From positions 744,001-808,000 of the forward strand of contig CAOLHI010000484.1 of NCBI GenBank assembly GCA_948474755.1: a DNA stretch of 64,000 bases. The letters run 5' to 3'. Positions 1-12,819 of this stretch are shown here, piece by piece. The notes under the pieces are model-generated. The model had not been told where the DNA came from, did not search any database, and worked only from the letters and a program-made list of their open reading frames with translations. The translations under genes were made by a program, and so were the position numbers. Origin of the DNA: Ctenosaura bakeri (taxonomy: Eukaryota; Chordata; Lepidosauria; Squamata; Iguanidae). How positions within the stretch are numbered: position 1 is the stretch's first letter; the number at the start of each line of letters is the position of its first letter.

Positions 1-631
1 CATTGATTTAATGAGTCTACTTCAGTTGGGACTAATATTTGGATTTAGGCCTCTAGGTTTAACTACTACTGCTTCTCCCCACTTCTCTTTTGTTTACAGT
101 ACATTGGGGCCACCACAGCCAGGCTCAAAGCTGGCCAGCACACATAATTTGCCTGCAGCCAAGTCTCCTCCACATAGGGACTATTCAAGTGGCCACCATG
201 ACTTGCATGAAACTGGAAGATTTTTTCAAGATTGTGCAATCTGACCAATCATTTGTATTGACAGTACCAGGTACTCTTTGACATAAGCACCATCTATCCA
301 TAAGCCTTCCAATGGCTCTGTGATCTTGTGGAATCCTTCCCCATTTACTGTGAATTAGTCTTAAGCTTCACTGAAAAACTACAGCCATTTAACAACATTG
401 TCCTCTAAAATTTAAAGCCTGTGCTATTTCTCGAAGTGAGCTGACTGTGTCATTCTGATGGTAAAATCTATTTTTTTATTAGCTTAGCAGTTAAATGTCT
501 TTTGTCAAGGGCTGATAAGGTGTGAGAAATTACCTTTCAAATTACAGCAGTACTGCTTCTGAAAGATGTTAACACCTCATCAGTCCTTAAAAAAAAACAC
601 TCTTCAGTGAAGGAGACAACACCAACCAATT

Positions 632-646
632 ATATATATATATATT
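632..646. repeat. (AT)n microsatellite
   Basis: Short uninterrupted TA dinucleotide run in AT-rich DNA. Confidence 0.8.
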
Positions 647-1129
647 GCTTTCAAGAAGAGCTCTGCAAAGCCTTGTCAACCATTTCATATTGAATGAAGA
701 CAAGTTTTCCTTTGAGAAATTATAATTTAAATCCACAATGAAAAATTTGGAGCAGAATATATAACTTGCTTGCTCTGCAGAACAGCTTTGCTTAATAGAA
801 CAGCTCTGAATTAAAGTCATGGGATAGACCTCATTCTTTTTACCATTATTTACACTAAAACCTAGTATCTCCTTTATATCAGTTTTTTTTTCAGACACTC
901 TTTCATGAATCCAGGGAACTGTAATTTGCTGTTGCAAATTAATACATATATCACCTAGCCCAGTACTAGAACTCAAGACCACTTGCAAAACATGGTAACA
1001 AATACAGGAAAAAACTGTACAGAGATATATGTAAAAACATACAAAAAGTTATTCTTAAAATTCAGTTAAGTTATCATTAGGATTAAAATAATTTTAAACA
1101 AATCCATTGGAAAGGCAAAAGATGACAAT

Positions 1130-1160
1130 AAACAAACAAACAAACAAACAAATAAATATA
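1130..1160. repeat. (AAAC)n to (AAAT)n microsatellite
   Basis: Repeated AAAC units pass directly into AAAT units. On the minus strand this is a TTTG/TTTA repeat. Confidence 0.85.
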
Positions 1161-2077
1161 TAAATATGAGAGCCAACCTAATTGCTCTAGGGAAAGAGTT
1201 CCCAAGGATGGTTCCTTGGGAGAAACCATCAAGGACAACAACCAACAACAACCTTTCCTGTATTTCCACCAGATAAGCCCATGAAGGTAGTAGAATTGAT
1301 AGAAGAACCTTCCCTGTAGACTACAAAGCTTGGTCTGGCTCATGGGGATAGGTATGATTCTTCAGATAACCTGGTTCCAAGACATACAGGATTTTTTAGG
1401 TCATTATGAGCTTACAGGTTTTAGAAATCTTAGATGATGTTTACAACTCTCTGTTAAAAACTCTTAGAATTTCAAGCAAAACTATGGAAGGTATGACTAG
1501 CCTTTATAGGAAGCCATAGAAATCTCACTCCTCCCCCTTTCCCTTGCTCCTGATTTTTTTTCTAAATGAGAGCAGGTTAAATGAAAATTCCATTCCTGTC
1601 CTCTAGAAGATGAAGAAGGGTAATTTGACCATGTTCCCCATCCTAAGGGGTTGTTTCAAGTCAAGGAGAACCCTTTCCTCAACCACAAAATAAATCAGAA
1701 GTCAATTTGTCCTGCTGAAATCTTTTTCTACTGAAACAGCTGGTGAGGGGGGTAGAAACACTACAGATTTTCCCCCATGCACCTTAAATGAAAGGGGGGC
1801 ATTTTTGTTAAAAATAAGCATTTTTTTTCAAAAAGTTTGCTGGTGCTGGTTAGCTCATGAGAGCCTCAAAATATTTTTGGGGTGACATCCAGCTCAGCTC
1901 ACCCCTTTGTTCACTGCTGATTTAGACTCACATGAATAAAACTAGATACTTTCTGCACCGAACAATATCTTGGATATGTGACTGGGCCATTGTAGAGTGA
2001 ACATGATGACAGCATTGTCTTGTCACCCTTTACAAGTGCATTCCTTCTCCAAAGCTTATAAGAAAAGCCTCACTCAG

Positions 2078-2507
2078 GCACTTTTTGCACAGTATTAGCC
2101 ATGCAAAAGGGCTTCTGGAGCATTGTGCAATTATGAGGAGAGTTTCAGATGATGTCCTCGCAATTGCGCAATGCTGCCGGGGCTGGCAGGTGCCGATCAC
2201 ATACTATTTCATTTTCAGCTTGTAGCTGAAAATGGTGCATGATCGTGCATCGCTCCAGGATCTCACATGCACTTACCTTGTGTGCGGAGCTCCAGAGCCA
2301 TGGCCCTCTTGCTTCCTCCCCCAGTGCAGCCTGGGAAAATACCCAGCTGCGCTGCGGAAGGAAGAGGTGGAGGCCTCACTCTGCCTGCTGGCCAGCAGGC
2401 AACAGCTGCAGAGCCGAAGCAGCGGGGATGCGAGAGCCTCTCGCAAGGGGCTGCTTGCGTGATCCCCTCACTCCCATGCTGGAAAGAGGTAAGGTGTGGA
2501 AAGGGCA
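2078..2507 (-). mobile_element. Family A inverted-repeat DNA element (430 bp), Harbinger-like MITE
   Basis: Non-autonomous DNA element with no coding capacity. It starts with GGCACTTTTTGCAC and ends with GTGTGGAAAGGGCA, which are imperfect inverted copies of a shared terminal motif (consensus GGCCCTTTTCGCAC). The flanks are TCA on the left and TGA on the right, a 3-bp duplication with one mismatch. A central palindrome of 25 nt lies at 2210-2234. The interior is GC-rich and matches copies near 31.2, 34.1, 50.8 and 57.6 kb. The strand is relative to the copy at 29717. The 3-bp duplication and GGCC termini suggest PIF/Harbinger; that is inferred, because no transposase is visible. Confidence 0.8.
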
Positions 2508-2510
2508 TGA

Positions 2511-5500
2511 ATCAGAGCAGGAGCCTACATAGTGTAGCATCTGTTTTTCATAGCCACATATTTATGGGAAATCCACAAAAAGGCTGGGCAAAAATATCAT
2601 CAATGTACAGATGAAATAGCACACTCTCTCTCTTTTGTTCCTACTAGTCCTTGGGAGCCTGCAAAAAACATGAACAGGTCTTGGTCACAGTGATTCGCAT
2701 TTCATACTTGTCATTTAGAAACAAAACAAAGCTCCTGAACTCCTGACAGTTCTAGAGTGTTTGAGTTGTGCATACTGCTGTGCAAACACCAGCTCTTTAA
2801 TGCCTTTAACAGTCCTATGATACGATTTGCTAATGTTCTCATTTTACATGCTGAGAGATAGTGACTGGTAGTGATTCCACAGCACAAATGAGTATGAAAT
2901 CAAGACTATAATACTGTGCACTGAGGAATACATACTGCTATTGTTGATGAACATACTTCTCAGTAGCTATGCACTAGATCAGGCTGTGTGTCTTCCAAGT
3001 AGTGTTACCCACAGATCCAGCCTCTTAATGGCAGTGTAATTTGCCTGGAAAACTTGGAATAGTTTAGGATCAGGTTATCTGAAGGACTGTTTTGACAAAT
3101 CTGCACCTGTCTGTGGCTGAAGATCAACCTGGTCAAGATCAACATGACTGGTGGGCACTAGAGACAGGACTTTGTCTTTGGTGGCCCCATATTTTCAGAA
3201 CTCTCTCTCCAAAGAAGTGCATGTAATGCCTTATTTGTCACGTTTTAAAATGTATCTGTTTTAATCTGCAGTTAAAATGTTCTGAATCTAATTTGAACAG
3301 TTGTTGTTTTTCCTGTTTGTAATTTGCTTATTTGGCCTGTATTACAGATTTACTTATCTTTTCTAAGCCACCTTAAGATTTTGGCCCAAAAGGCAGCACG
3401 CAACATAGGGGTATTCATCTGCAGTGGGTCTAGGGGTCAATTTTATGTCTCTGGGACATTCCAGGAAGAAAGCCAAAAGTACCAACTCCCACTAAAGGAA
3501 GACCACTTTTGGTGAGAAAACAGATTTTTTTTTTAAAAAAAAATTAAATGTTAAATAAGGTATGTAGGGTCACAGCATACTTAAAAGGAGAGTCCCCTCT
3601 CTTGAAGGTTTCTGGGAGAGATAATGCACCTTGATTTTATTTCACATGAAAAGAGGAGGTCCAAAGAGAATGGCAGGATCCACAGCTTCAGGGTCAGATT
3701 TTGCTCACCTCTGATAAAGTGACTGGAATCCTGTTGGTGTGTCATGCCAGTAGTGTGCCTTTCTTACAGGGGTACACAGCGGCATCAGTGATGGAAAGGT
3801 AAAGAAATCAATCACCATTGCGAAGGAAAGCTGCCCTTCCAAGTTCAAAAGAGCTCAGGAACTAGCAAGGCAGTTTATCTTCTGACAGCAATAACTTTCT
3901 CTGACCCCCTTCCTGACAACATCACATCTATGACTGTTTGATTCCTGTAACCACCACTGTTGCTGTGTTGCCACTACCACCTATGTGGGCAGAGTAGGTT
4001 TCCAAGGCATCCCATTTTGTACAGTATCTCCCATGTTTGTTGTCCTAAAGGTTAGTCCCATATCAAGATAATACAGGAAGCAGTAAATCCTGCATTTAAG
4101 AGCAGGTACCAGCCGCATTCTTACCAGATAGACCCCTGAGTATGCAGCAAGCTGGCCTTACATGCAAAATGCCAAGAGTCTGTCTGCAGGAATAGCAGCT
4201 ATTATGGCACCATTATTCATTCTCTCCATCCAGTTGGGCTAATGTCAAGCAGTTAAATATATTTCTCATCTGATGATGGATGGCCTGCCATTGTGAGATC
4301 TGTGAGGTTCCCATGAGACCTGAAATCTCACTGAAGCCCTTAGATCTTGCAAGAGCTCCCCTTCTCACAACACGTAAGGGAGCCTAAAGCAGGCTTGACT
4401 TACATGCCTTTATTGCCCTGCAGAAAACCTGGGAAGCCTATGAGATAGATATGCCAATCCAGATCAAATAGTTTAAATAAAACAAATAAAGATTAAATGT
4501 CCTGGATATTCTAAGATCCCATCCCATAATTTCTCAGTGAGCTGTAACCTCATCTCCTTTTAGACTTGTGTAGACTATTCCAGCATGTCTACTGAGTCTT
4601 GACTGGCTGTTTCCAAAAGCTTAATTCTTGAGATTGTGGAGTCACTCCTTTGGCTGAAACTCCACAAACGAAACTCTTTAGTTTCTTCTGCCTTAAGGCA
4701 TGACCTAGTGCCAGTTGAAATGCATCCTTTGCTTAGGCAAGGTCACACGGGGAAGTTACACCCAATGAAAAGAAAGATGTGTGATTTCCACTTGATTGTG
4801 TTTGGAACACTAACTTCAATAAGTAACCTGCACCAGAAAAGCAATTAAAATGGTTGTGACAATATCGTTGATAAAATAAGTTCAGTGTGGTATCTTCAAA
4901 ATGAAGGAGGGCAATTTTTTAAAAAATTCTGCTTTCATACTTGAGTGACTCAGGAGATAAACAAGCCTGAAGTTTTTCTTGAATGGAATTCACAAAAAAA
5001 AACCCCTGGGGTATAATCATGAATCATGGCCCTCCAGCCTTAAGTCACTAGGCCTGAGAATAATAAAAATGGGCAAGGAAAACCTGAACACACTGAGGAA
5101 CATAAGAAGAAAGCCCTACGTGACATGATTGCAAGTGACAGTTTCTTTCATGCTATCCACAAGCTGTGATTTCAACCTGTAGTAATGCCACATCTTATTA
5201 TGCAAAGGGAATATCGGGGCAGGCAAAAAATAGCATTCAAATAACATGGAGGAGGGCTGACTTAAATAGAAATGGGTAACTATAGCTCAAGAGCTCAAAG
5301 TTATATCATCCATAAATAGAATATTAAATCAAATCTGTTTAAAGGCCAGCTTCATATACACAAGCAGACAATCAACAACCCAGGCTTTCAGATCATTGAT
5401 ATAAGGGGAAATCTTGGATTTAACTATCTCTTGGATGTGGCCTCCCTTAGAATAGTTTAGTGTGACAGAAGCATAGTTATTTTGAGGAATCTAAAAAACT

Positions 5501-5878
5501 CTGCATCATTTCCTCTAATAGTGATAGATCAAGGGCTATCACTTTCCAAAGGAAAATGAGGCCTATTGAATACCTCAGCTAATGGTGCAGAGGAACACTA
5601 AAAGCACTAGGCACTGCAGCTGGCATATTCTCCAGGCTAATCTAATTGTCCTTTGTTTTAACCCAGTTATTTTTCCCTTTAGGAAAGAAGTTTACTCAAA
5701 CTAGTCTTTATTAAGAATATGTTAGCAATAGGCAAATAATCCTAGGGCACCTCAAAGTTCTGCAGATCATCACTAAAGCTATTGCTTTAGTCCATGGGGA
5801 TGTGTCATTGAATGTGACAATGCTGCTGAAAAGATGCTTCAGTATTGCTACTACAAAGTGCAAAATACTCTCAGTCCC
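2511..5878. other. No gene seen; possible LINE 3' remnant only
   Basis: Mostly unassigned AT-rich sequence. The one recognisable feature is around 3240-3410, listed separately. No exon or RNA gene is supportable. Confidence 0.45.
3240..3410 (+). mobile_element. Old CR1/L2-type LINE 3' end (candidate)
   Basis: The text around 3360-3405 (TAAGCCACCTTAAGATTTTG and then AAAAGGCAGCACGCAA) resembles the 'taagccrccttgag...ggcggcatacaaat' 3' tail common to reptile CR1/L2-type LINEs and their derivatives. It is diverged and lacks a clear microsatellite tail, so the call rests on pattern memory. Confidence 0.4.
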
Positions 5879-5973
5879 AGAAAACCTCATGATAATTTTG
5901 CATTAGGGTCACCATAAGTTGGAAGTGACTTGAAGACACACAACAACAACAACAACAACAACAATAACAACAC
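5879..5973 (+). mobile_element. Sauria SINE, 3' fragment
   Basis: Only the 3' part is kept: a block with CACCATAAGTTGGAAGTGAC and GACACACAACAAC, followed by an AAC/AAT-rich tail at 5940-5973. This is the LINE (BovB)-derived 3' end of Sauria SINEs. The tRNA-related head is missing, so the copy is 5'-truncated. Confidence 0.85.
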
Positions 5974-6771
5974 TTATTACATATTATAAACAGCACGCTC
6001 ATAGCACATCCTTCCACTTCAGTCAGTTAAATAATGAGGTGCTGTTTTAATCTGCCAAAAAATGAGACCAGAGAGGAAGCCAGCTGAGCTTCTTTTGGGA
6101 GGTAGTTCCATCATGTATAAGGAACCACCAAAAAGGTTCTCTCCCAGGTCTTCACTAGATGAACTTGGGAAGGGGGGAGACAGAGAGAAAGCCATTTTCT
6201 GAAGATTTCAGGAAGGATCATGCTGAGAGATAGGGACTTTTATATAGTCTATCTAAGCTATGTAGAGTCTGGTAGGACATAATCAGAACTTTATTATGTC
6301 TGGAAACAGACAGCTAGCTCTTCTACCACTGTCTCTATGAGCATCTTTTGTGTAAGTTCAGAACCAGAATCCTATTTGGGAAATTAGAAATTCACTTAAA
6401 TTGATTAACAAAGATCAGACCTGAAGGCACAGAATGTTGTGCCCCCAACAACATGTATGTGATATAGCACCTTCAGATTTGTGTATACTGCTGTAAATCC
6501 AAAGTCTAGAATAGAGATTCTGGGAGACTGCTATGCCCATATTTCCTCAACACAAATAGCCAGTGGCTAGGGACTGTAAAGTCACTTTCCCAAGCTTTGC
6601 CCAAATATTGGTAGTACAGGAATCTAAACGCACAGCTGTATGTATGCTGCCTACATATGAACATTGGAGGAACTTACAACATGAAAATAATATTGGGGCA
6701 GGGTTCTAGACTGGGCCCCTTTTCTTCACTGACTTTTTAGGATACTGTAATCCAGGGATGAGATTATATGG

Positions 6772-6866
6772 TCTTCAGATATTGCTGGACTGTGACTCCT
6801 AGCATTCTTCACCATTGACTATGTTGGTTGCCTGGCACTGCAATCCAACAATACCTGGAGGGGTGT
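6772..6866. repeat. Family D fold-back element (diverged)
   Basis: The left arm reads like CTTCAGATATTGCTGGACTG and the right arm like CAATCCAACAATACCTGGAG, so the two ends are approximate reverse complements around a centre of 'ACCATTGACTATGTTGG' type. This layout is common in reptile genomes as a short fold-back MITE. The target duplication is not readable. Confidence 0.6.
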
Positions 6867-7857
6867 GTGCACATGAATCCCACCAAGCGTAATTAGATTT
6901 CTGACCATAGTGGCTGGGGGCTTGAGAGGGAAGCAATTTTCCCAAGCTCTACCCTGAACATCTAAATAGAAAGATTTCTGATTTTTCTTGATGAAATTGG
7001 AAAAAGCCTACTTTCTTCCCCAACATGCCTCAGTTCTTATTCCACTTCATCTCCCTGCTTTAAACTTCAGAGACAAATACAGATACATCCAATCATATGT
7101 GTGTGACAGCTGACAGCTAGTTCTGTCTGAGTCTCAGTCAAGTACATAAAAATCATATTGAGTTAATATATACTTTTCATGTAAACCTGAACTATCACCT
7201 CAAAGCAGAACTGTATTTCTCTCCTTTGGAGAAGAAAAAAAATTGCAAGTTCCTACAGAGATCTGGAAATAAATCTATTCTCACCCCAGTGCAGATGATA
7301 TATGCAGGAAACAGAGGCTGAATATGTTTGTACTGTTTTTATTGATTACACGAATCCTATCTAATGAGAAATTCAATGATTTTTTAAAAAAATGTATGAT
7401 TGATTATATAGCTGGCAACCAGGACATCTGATTAATGGACATCAAGTTCACAGCATCAACTTAAGGTAAGGGGGGAAATCACTGAATTTTCATTGTAGGC
7501 AGATGTTGGTCTACTATTGGCAGGAATGAAATTTTCTTTTCTGAAGATTAATTACTTTGGTGAGCTGGTCATTTTTTCCTGGTGACTATGATTTCGTTCT
7601 TACTGAGTTGGTAAGCCTATATTTTGAACTTTACTTCTTTGGAATGCAGATGATGGCTCACTTTTTTTTTTAAATGAAACTCCACCAAAAGAAAATAAAA
7701 AGTAAAGTGGAAGCCAGGCTACAATTCTCCTCATTAACTTCTGTTTTAATGTGATACAAATTGTGGAGGAGCATTCAGTTATGTGAGCCCCCAGTTGCAC
7801 TCTAACATGGGGCTGTTGGATTTATCCTGTTGGTAAGAACTAGGCCATAATTCAGGA

Positions 7858-7990
7858 TGGGCAAAATGTAGCCCTCCACATGTTGTTGGACTGCAGTGTC
7901 CATCATTCCTGACCATTGGCTATGGGGGCGAGGGCTTCTTGGACTTGGAGTCCAACAACTTATGAGAGGTCATCCTTTTGTCCACCCTTG
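7858..7990. repeat. Family D fold-back element
   Basis: CCTCCACATGTTGTTGGACT on the left and GGAGTCCAACAACTTATGAG on the right form inverted arms around CTGACCATTGGCTATGG. It is the clearest of several Family D copies in the window (see 6772, 11416, 12391 and 38893). Confidence 0.7.
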
Positions 7991-9920
7991 CCATTATTGC
8001 TTATATTGTCAGTACCTAAAAGGAGAGAATGATATTTAGTTTAGTCTGAACTGGAACATACAGTTTGGTAGTTAAGCATGTTAAGACATAGACCAAGGCA
8101 TTTTGCTGCCTGATATGAAGGACAAGATGCTGCCCCCCCATTCCATATACAAAAGTCATCTGGTCTTTCTTCAACACTGGTAATGAGAGAGTATCCTCTA
8201 CAGCATATAGAGGTCCAGGAGATGTTGTTTAGGAGAAAGTCTGTCCATCAACACCTGCTGCCTGAGGTGACTATTGATATTAAGGTTGCTGAACAAACAG
8301 ATTCCCCAGTCTTGCTGCGTTGGCTATTGCCAGACTAGGGTTAGCTTCTGGCAATCTTTCACCACCTGATAATCTAGAGAGTCAAATTCTCATTTGCAAT
8401 CTGGGAAGATGTTGTATAGGACTGAGCTCTGATTGGCAGCCCTGAGAGCTGTTGCATTGGGGCTTACTCCTGTGCAGATGTGCATAGAATTGGGCTAGGG
8501 TCTGTTTTTGTATAGTTGAAAAGGAAATCTCCATATTGGTCAGAAGTGCAGCTAGCCTCGTGCCCTTTATTTTGGCTCCACCCCACGCCATAGCCCCACC
8601 CACTTCTGGAATGTGGTCTCTACCAACTTTAAATTCCAAACTGGAACTGAAATGCTGGGTCAAATCAAGACTTCCTATAATAGTTTTTTTCAGCACAGTG
8701 TTCAATAGCTCAAAGCAGAAAGGACTTCCATGTGGATCCTGTATGACCCAAGGACTTTGGGCGAGAACAATTTGAGTTCCAATGTGGCCCCTTATCTTTT
8801 TTTTTTTCCTCATGAGGAATTAAAGCAATTGGGTGGGGGAAATTTTGTCCTAAATCCTGTTGTTATTTTCCGTTAACAATCTATTCCATAAAGTAGATGC
8901 ACTGAATCACTGTCATGTACGTACATGTTGATTCACCATTCAACAACTGATTCAACAGAGCAACTCTAGCTTAGACTAACTAACAGGATTCTAGCCAGTT
9001 AATGGTTAAATATTCAAGGAAAAATTGTTGTAATTTTTTCCTCCCCTTGGCTTTCTGCTACAGCTTCTCACAGCTTTAAACTACCCTGAGTTGAAGGAAA
9101 GTTAAATGTGCGTGCTAATGTCTACCTTGAACTTCATGAGTGTAGGATTTGCAATATGTACAAAAAGAGTTGAAGTCTTTAGTGCTTTATACTCTGTACC
9201 GTACTGAAGAAAAGTTCAATTTGAACAACACTGGTTACTTTAGAATAGCATATAAGAAGCAAAAGATACCATTGTCAGAGCTTTTCCAGCAGTGAACTAC
9301 ATTATGAATACATGCTATAAAGCAATGCCACAGCAGTTCATCTAGTGCAAAGACACGTGTCTCGTTCAGTTTTCATGGAAACCCATGGCTCTTTACCATC
9401 ATGTCCCCACTTTTTTACACAATAGAACAAATGATTAGACATAACACAGATACTCATCTGCCTCAACTGTGGCTTTTCCTGGGACACACTGACTGTCAAT
9501 ATCAGCTTTTACTGTACCAATCAAGAATGAAGAATTGCCTTGCTTGATCAAACCAAAATTATTCTAGTCTACATTCTGTTTCCAGTCTGATATAAGCATT
9601 GTGGAAGGAAGATGAAGGTATATCTTTGTTGCTTGTCCTCTATGATCTGGTACTTATTGCTTCTCTACATGGAAGTTCTAAGACTATTCTTGCTAATTAG
9701 ATTTCTAGCCCTTCTAGGGTTGCCAATTCAGAATCATCCCAGGCCCTGATATTTCAGGGGCAAAACCTGAAACCTAGGGATGACTCTTTGTGATGTCACA
9801 ATGAGTGTACCCTTTGTAATGTCACAAGGATGATACTAACAGGTGGCAATCCCTGGAAGTCATGAACCATGAACAATGAAGCATCAAACACAGTTAACAA
9901 AGAGTACACCTTTCAAAGAC

Positions 9921-10153
9921 AGCCTGCCCAGTTTAGTGGTTTGAGCATTGAATTATGCTTCTTGACATCAGGGTTCAAATCCCCACTTGGCCATGGAGAG
10001 CCACTGGGTGACCTTGGGCAAGTCACACTTGCTCAGTCAAGGAAAAGGTACCCCCCGCCCCCTACCAAACAAATCTTGCCAAGAAAATCCCACGATAGAT
10101 TCACCTTAGGATCACCGTAAACTGGAAATGACTTGAAGGCACACAACAACAAT
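9921..10153 (+). mobile_element. Sauria SINE, near full length
   Basis: A tRNA-derived head with an A-box-like TTTAGTGGTTTGAGCATTG and a B-box-like GGTTCAAATCC is followed by the conserved central part (ACCTTGGGCAAGTCACAC), the 'CTTGCCAAGAAAAT' block and the BovB-like 3' end with ACACAACAACAAT. The length of about 233 bp is normal for the family. TTCAAA occurs on both sides (about 9912 and 10155), a possible partial target duplication. The 83-codon frame inside is a shadow of the SINE. Confidence 0.9.
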
Positions 10154-11100
10154 ATTCAAATATAGAACACCAAATCTGATAAGTGAGGGGAATGCATACA
10201 AGTACACCTTGCTTTAAGATTTCTTCTCCACATCCTAAGGACCAGAGAAATAGGTACAGGCCCTGAGATCTGGCAACCCTAAACCCTAGGCATTATGGCT
10301 AAGGAAGTAACAGAATTATTGTTCTATGCCCCTGAGTTCTTTCTGGCTAGCAAAAGCAGACAAAGTGAGTCAAGTTAAGATTTGTTTGTTGGTTTGTTTG
10401 TTTTAAAAAATAACTACATCTACATCTATATCTACCTCCAACAAGTTCATGGCAGAGTACAGGGCTCTCTTCCTCACTTTATCACTAGAAAAGCTTTGAG
10501 AGAGAAGAAGAGAGAGAAAGAAAAAGGGAGATTGCACTTGGCCCAAGGTGACTGAGTTTCATGGGACAGTGGAACTAGAATATGGATCTGCCAAGTCTGT
10601 CCCAATCCACTACACACTACAGTGTCTTTCATATCAAAGGTCACCAGCATCACACCATGCCACTGGTGTTTTGTGCACTGAGAAAAAGAGAGTAAATAAT
10701 TTGACCATAGCCAGTCAAACATCTCTTCATTTGTATATGGTAAATGTCTCAAAGCATGCGTAACCAATTCTCTTCCCCTCACCATATTGTTTCACTGAAG
10801 CTAACAGCTACTTGTTGAAAAGTTTAAATATACATATGGGGATGTATATTTTAGGATCTTGTTTTTGAAAATCGTGGCTTCTGGCAGACTGCAGCAGCTG
10901 CTATCCATGTGGCGCTTTCATCTGGAAGAACTACTATGTTAATTTAGCAGCTGTGGAAATGTATTTTGAGTTAAAATGAGAATTTGTTTAAAAAAAGATC
11001 AATTAATAATTGGTCAATTTTCAGTCTCATGAGTATGAAAAGTATTGCCTTTCAAGCTAAAGTTTGGTTTGTCAAATCAAAGCAAAAACCATTATATTCA
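10154..11100. other. No gene seen
   Basis: Unassigned AT-rich sequence with a short purine-rich GAGA-type run near 10497-10530. A 103-codon minus-strand frame at 10474-10785 has no recognisable features. Confidence 0.45.
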
Positions 11101-11302
11101 GGCCATTTTCGCACTACACTGTTTTAGTGCTATTATTCCCCTTTTAACATCCGGTGGAATTTTGGGGTTTGTAATTTACTGAGGCCAAAGAGCTCTGTGG
11201 CTGAGGGTTCTTAATCCTCCTCCCTAAACTGCAAACCCCAGGATTCCATAGGTTGTTGAAAGTGGAATAATAGCACTATAACAGCATAGTGCAGAAATGG
11301 CC
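11101..11302. mobile_element. Family B 202-bp inverted-repeat element
   Basis: The element begins GGCCATTTTCGCACTACACT and ends with the inverted complement (ATAGTGCAGAAATGGCC). The arms are long, including 'tgctattattcc' and 'ggaataatagca', so the whole element folds back. It is flanked by a perfect 3-bp duplication, TCA at 11098-11100 and 11303-11305. The length is exactly 202 bp, as in the copies at 35443 and 45587. It has no coding capacity. The short core (CCAAAGAGCTCTG, CTCCCTAAACTGCAAACCCC) is also found in the window's Helitrons. The Harbinger-like assignment is inferred. Confidence 0.9.
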
Positions 11303-11415
11303 TCAATGTCACTCATAGTTTTTATATACATCATCAGCAATCCACAGGCAGAATATTTTCTGGACATTTTTCTAGGAGTAATACAAGAAGCCCCTATGCA
11401 CCAGATGGACAATGG

Positions 11416-11470
11416 TAGAGACTCCAGATGTTGTTGGACTGTAACTCCCAGCAGCATTCAACATAGCCAG
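11416..11470. repeat. Family D fold-back element, one arm
   Basis: Contains CCAGATGTTGTTGGACTGTA and 'ACTCCCAGCAGC', matching one arm of the Family D element. The second arm is not recognisable. Confidence 0.5.
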
Positions 11471-11518
11471 AGTTGATCTAGAGACAACATGTTCCCCACT
11501 TTTTCTTTGGGTTTCTTT

Positions 11519-11693
11519 CTCTTTGGGTTCAAATCCTCATTCAGCCCCAGAAACCCAGTGGGTGATTTGGGGAAAATCACCCTCTCTCAGCCTAACATGA
11601 AGGCAATGGCAAATCTCTTCTGAATAAACCTTGCCAAGAAAACCCTAGGATAGAATTCTGTAAGTTGGAAATGACTTGAAGGCACATGAACAT
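11519..11693 (+). mobile_element. Sauria SINE, 5'-truncated
   Basis: Begins at the B-box-like GGGTTCAAATCC and runs through AACCCAGTGGGTGATTTGG, CCTTGCCAAGAAAACC and TTGGAAATGACTTGAAGGC. The A-box end is missing. The tail is short and degenerate. Confidence 0.85.
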
Positions 11694-12390
11694 CAGTGCA
11701 GTCATGCATTTGGTGTAAAGTTTGAAAAGGAGCCTATGCATGTAAAGCTCAATGTGTGAAAACTTTCCACATGTTTGATAACTTCTATTGCATAAAGGGT
11801 TCCCACTCACTTGGAGAACTTATTGCACATACAGCTGAACATACATAGGCTGCTCTTTTCAAAGATAATCCCAATCTAACAGGATGCTGGGGGGGGGTAG
11901 GATGCTCAATGTTAGGAGTAAGGTCAGTGGTTGTGTTCCAACATCCTCTCCCACACGTTCATTAAGATAAGACTGGGTGACTATGTGGAGGAGGGGTGCT
12001 ATTTTTCTGTTCCTAACCCTTTTGCAGGCTGTACCCACAACTAAGCACACCTCAAAACCTTATTTTCCCTTGCTTCTCTTCAAAATGGTGACCTAAAATG
12101 AGGTCATATCACTTCCAGTCACATTTTTGAAAGAGAAACATAGGGGTAAGAAGGTATTTGAGAGGGTTGGGGTTTTTTCATAGGTTGGGTAGGGGGATCT
12201 TGTGTGCTAGTACAAGTAGGGGTGATCGTCAGCCCAAAATGAACCACTATTTTAAATGGAAGTGTTCAGGGGGCTTTGAGGCACAGTTATAGGACCGAGA
12301 AGACCACAAAAATGGGGTCCTGATTTAAAGTAAGGGAAGAAGGATCACATGAACATATTATAACAGAACAGTTACATCAAGGCTGGGCAT

Positions 12391-12500
12391 CATGCCTCTC
12401 TCCAGATGTTGCTCAGCTTCCAGAATGCTTCAGGACTGGTTATGGTGAGTATGCTGCCTTGAGTTGCAGTTCAAAAACATCTAGAGAATGGCTTGACTTG
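12391..12500. repeat. Family D-like fold-back fragment
   Basis: TCTCCAGATGTTGCTCAGC on the left and TTCAAAAACATCTAGAGAAT on the right are diverged inverted arms of the Family D pattern. Confidence 0.4.
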
Positions 12501-12819
12501 TATTCCATCCCTAAACAATAACTAGAGCCTAGTTAAAGGACTAGTGGCAAATTTTGAACTGCAGGAACCTATCATGACAGTCTCCATAAACACATCAATG
12601 AAGAAGAGGCCTTGATATCAACAAACAAGTTCTAGAAGTTTTGATCTCCATCAGAAACAGTGTTTGTTTTTTTTTTAAATAAACCTAATGGGTCAGATTT
12701 GCCTATTCAAGTTGAAGCCAAAACACTTTGCAACACAACAGAGGTACCACAATCAATATGTTTTTGCTTGGAAGTAACATCTTGGTTCCAAGTGACTATG
12801 AAGATTGCAGCTAAATTTT

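Larger units (their letters stand above)
1..2077. other. AT-rich stretch, no gene seen
   Basis: I see no exon, RNA gene or recognisable transposon here. It holds a short AT dinucleotide run near 632-646 and an AAAC/AAAT simple repeat at about 1130-1160. The open frames present are short and show no domain or composition typical of coding sequence. Confidence 0.5.
5974..9920. other. No gene seen; contains two fold-back repeat fragments
   Basis: AT-rich, largely unassigned. Two diverged short inverted-repeat elements (6772-6866 and 7858-7990) are listed separately. The 143-codon minus-strand frame near 8.4-8.8 kb has no recognisable domain and I do not treat it as a gene. Confidence 0.45.
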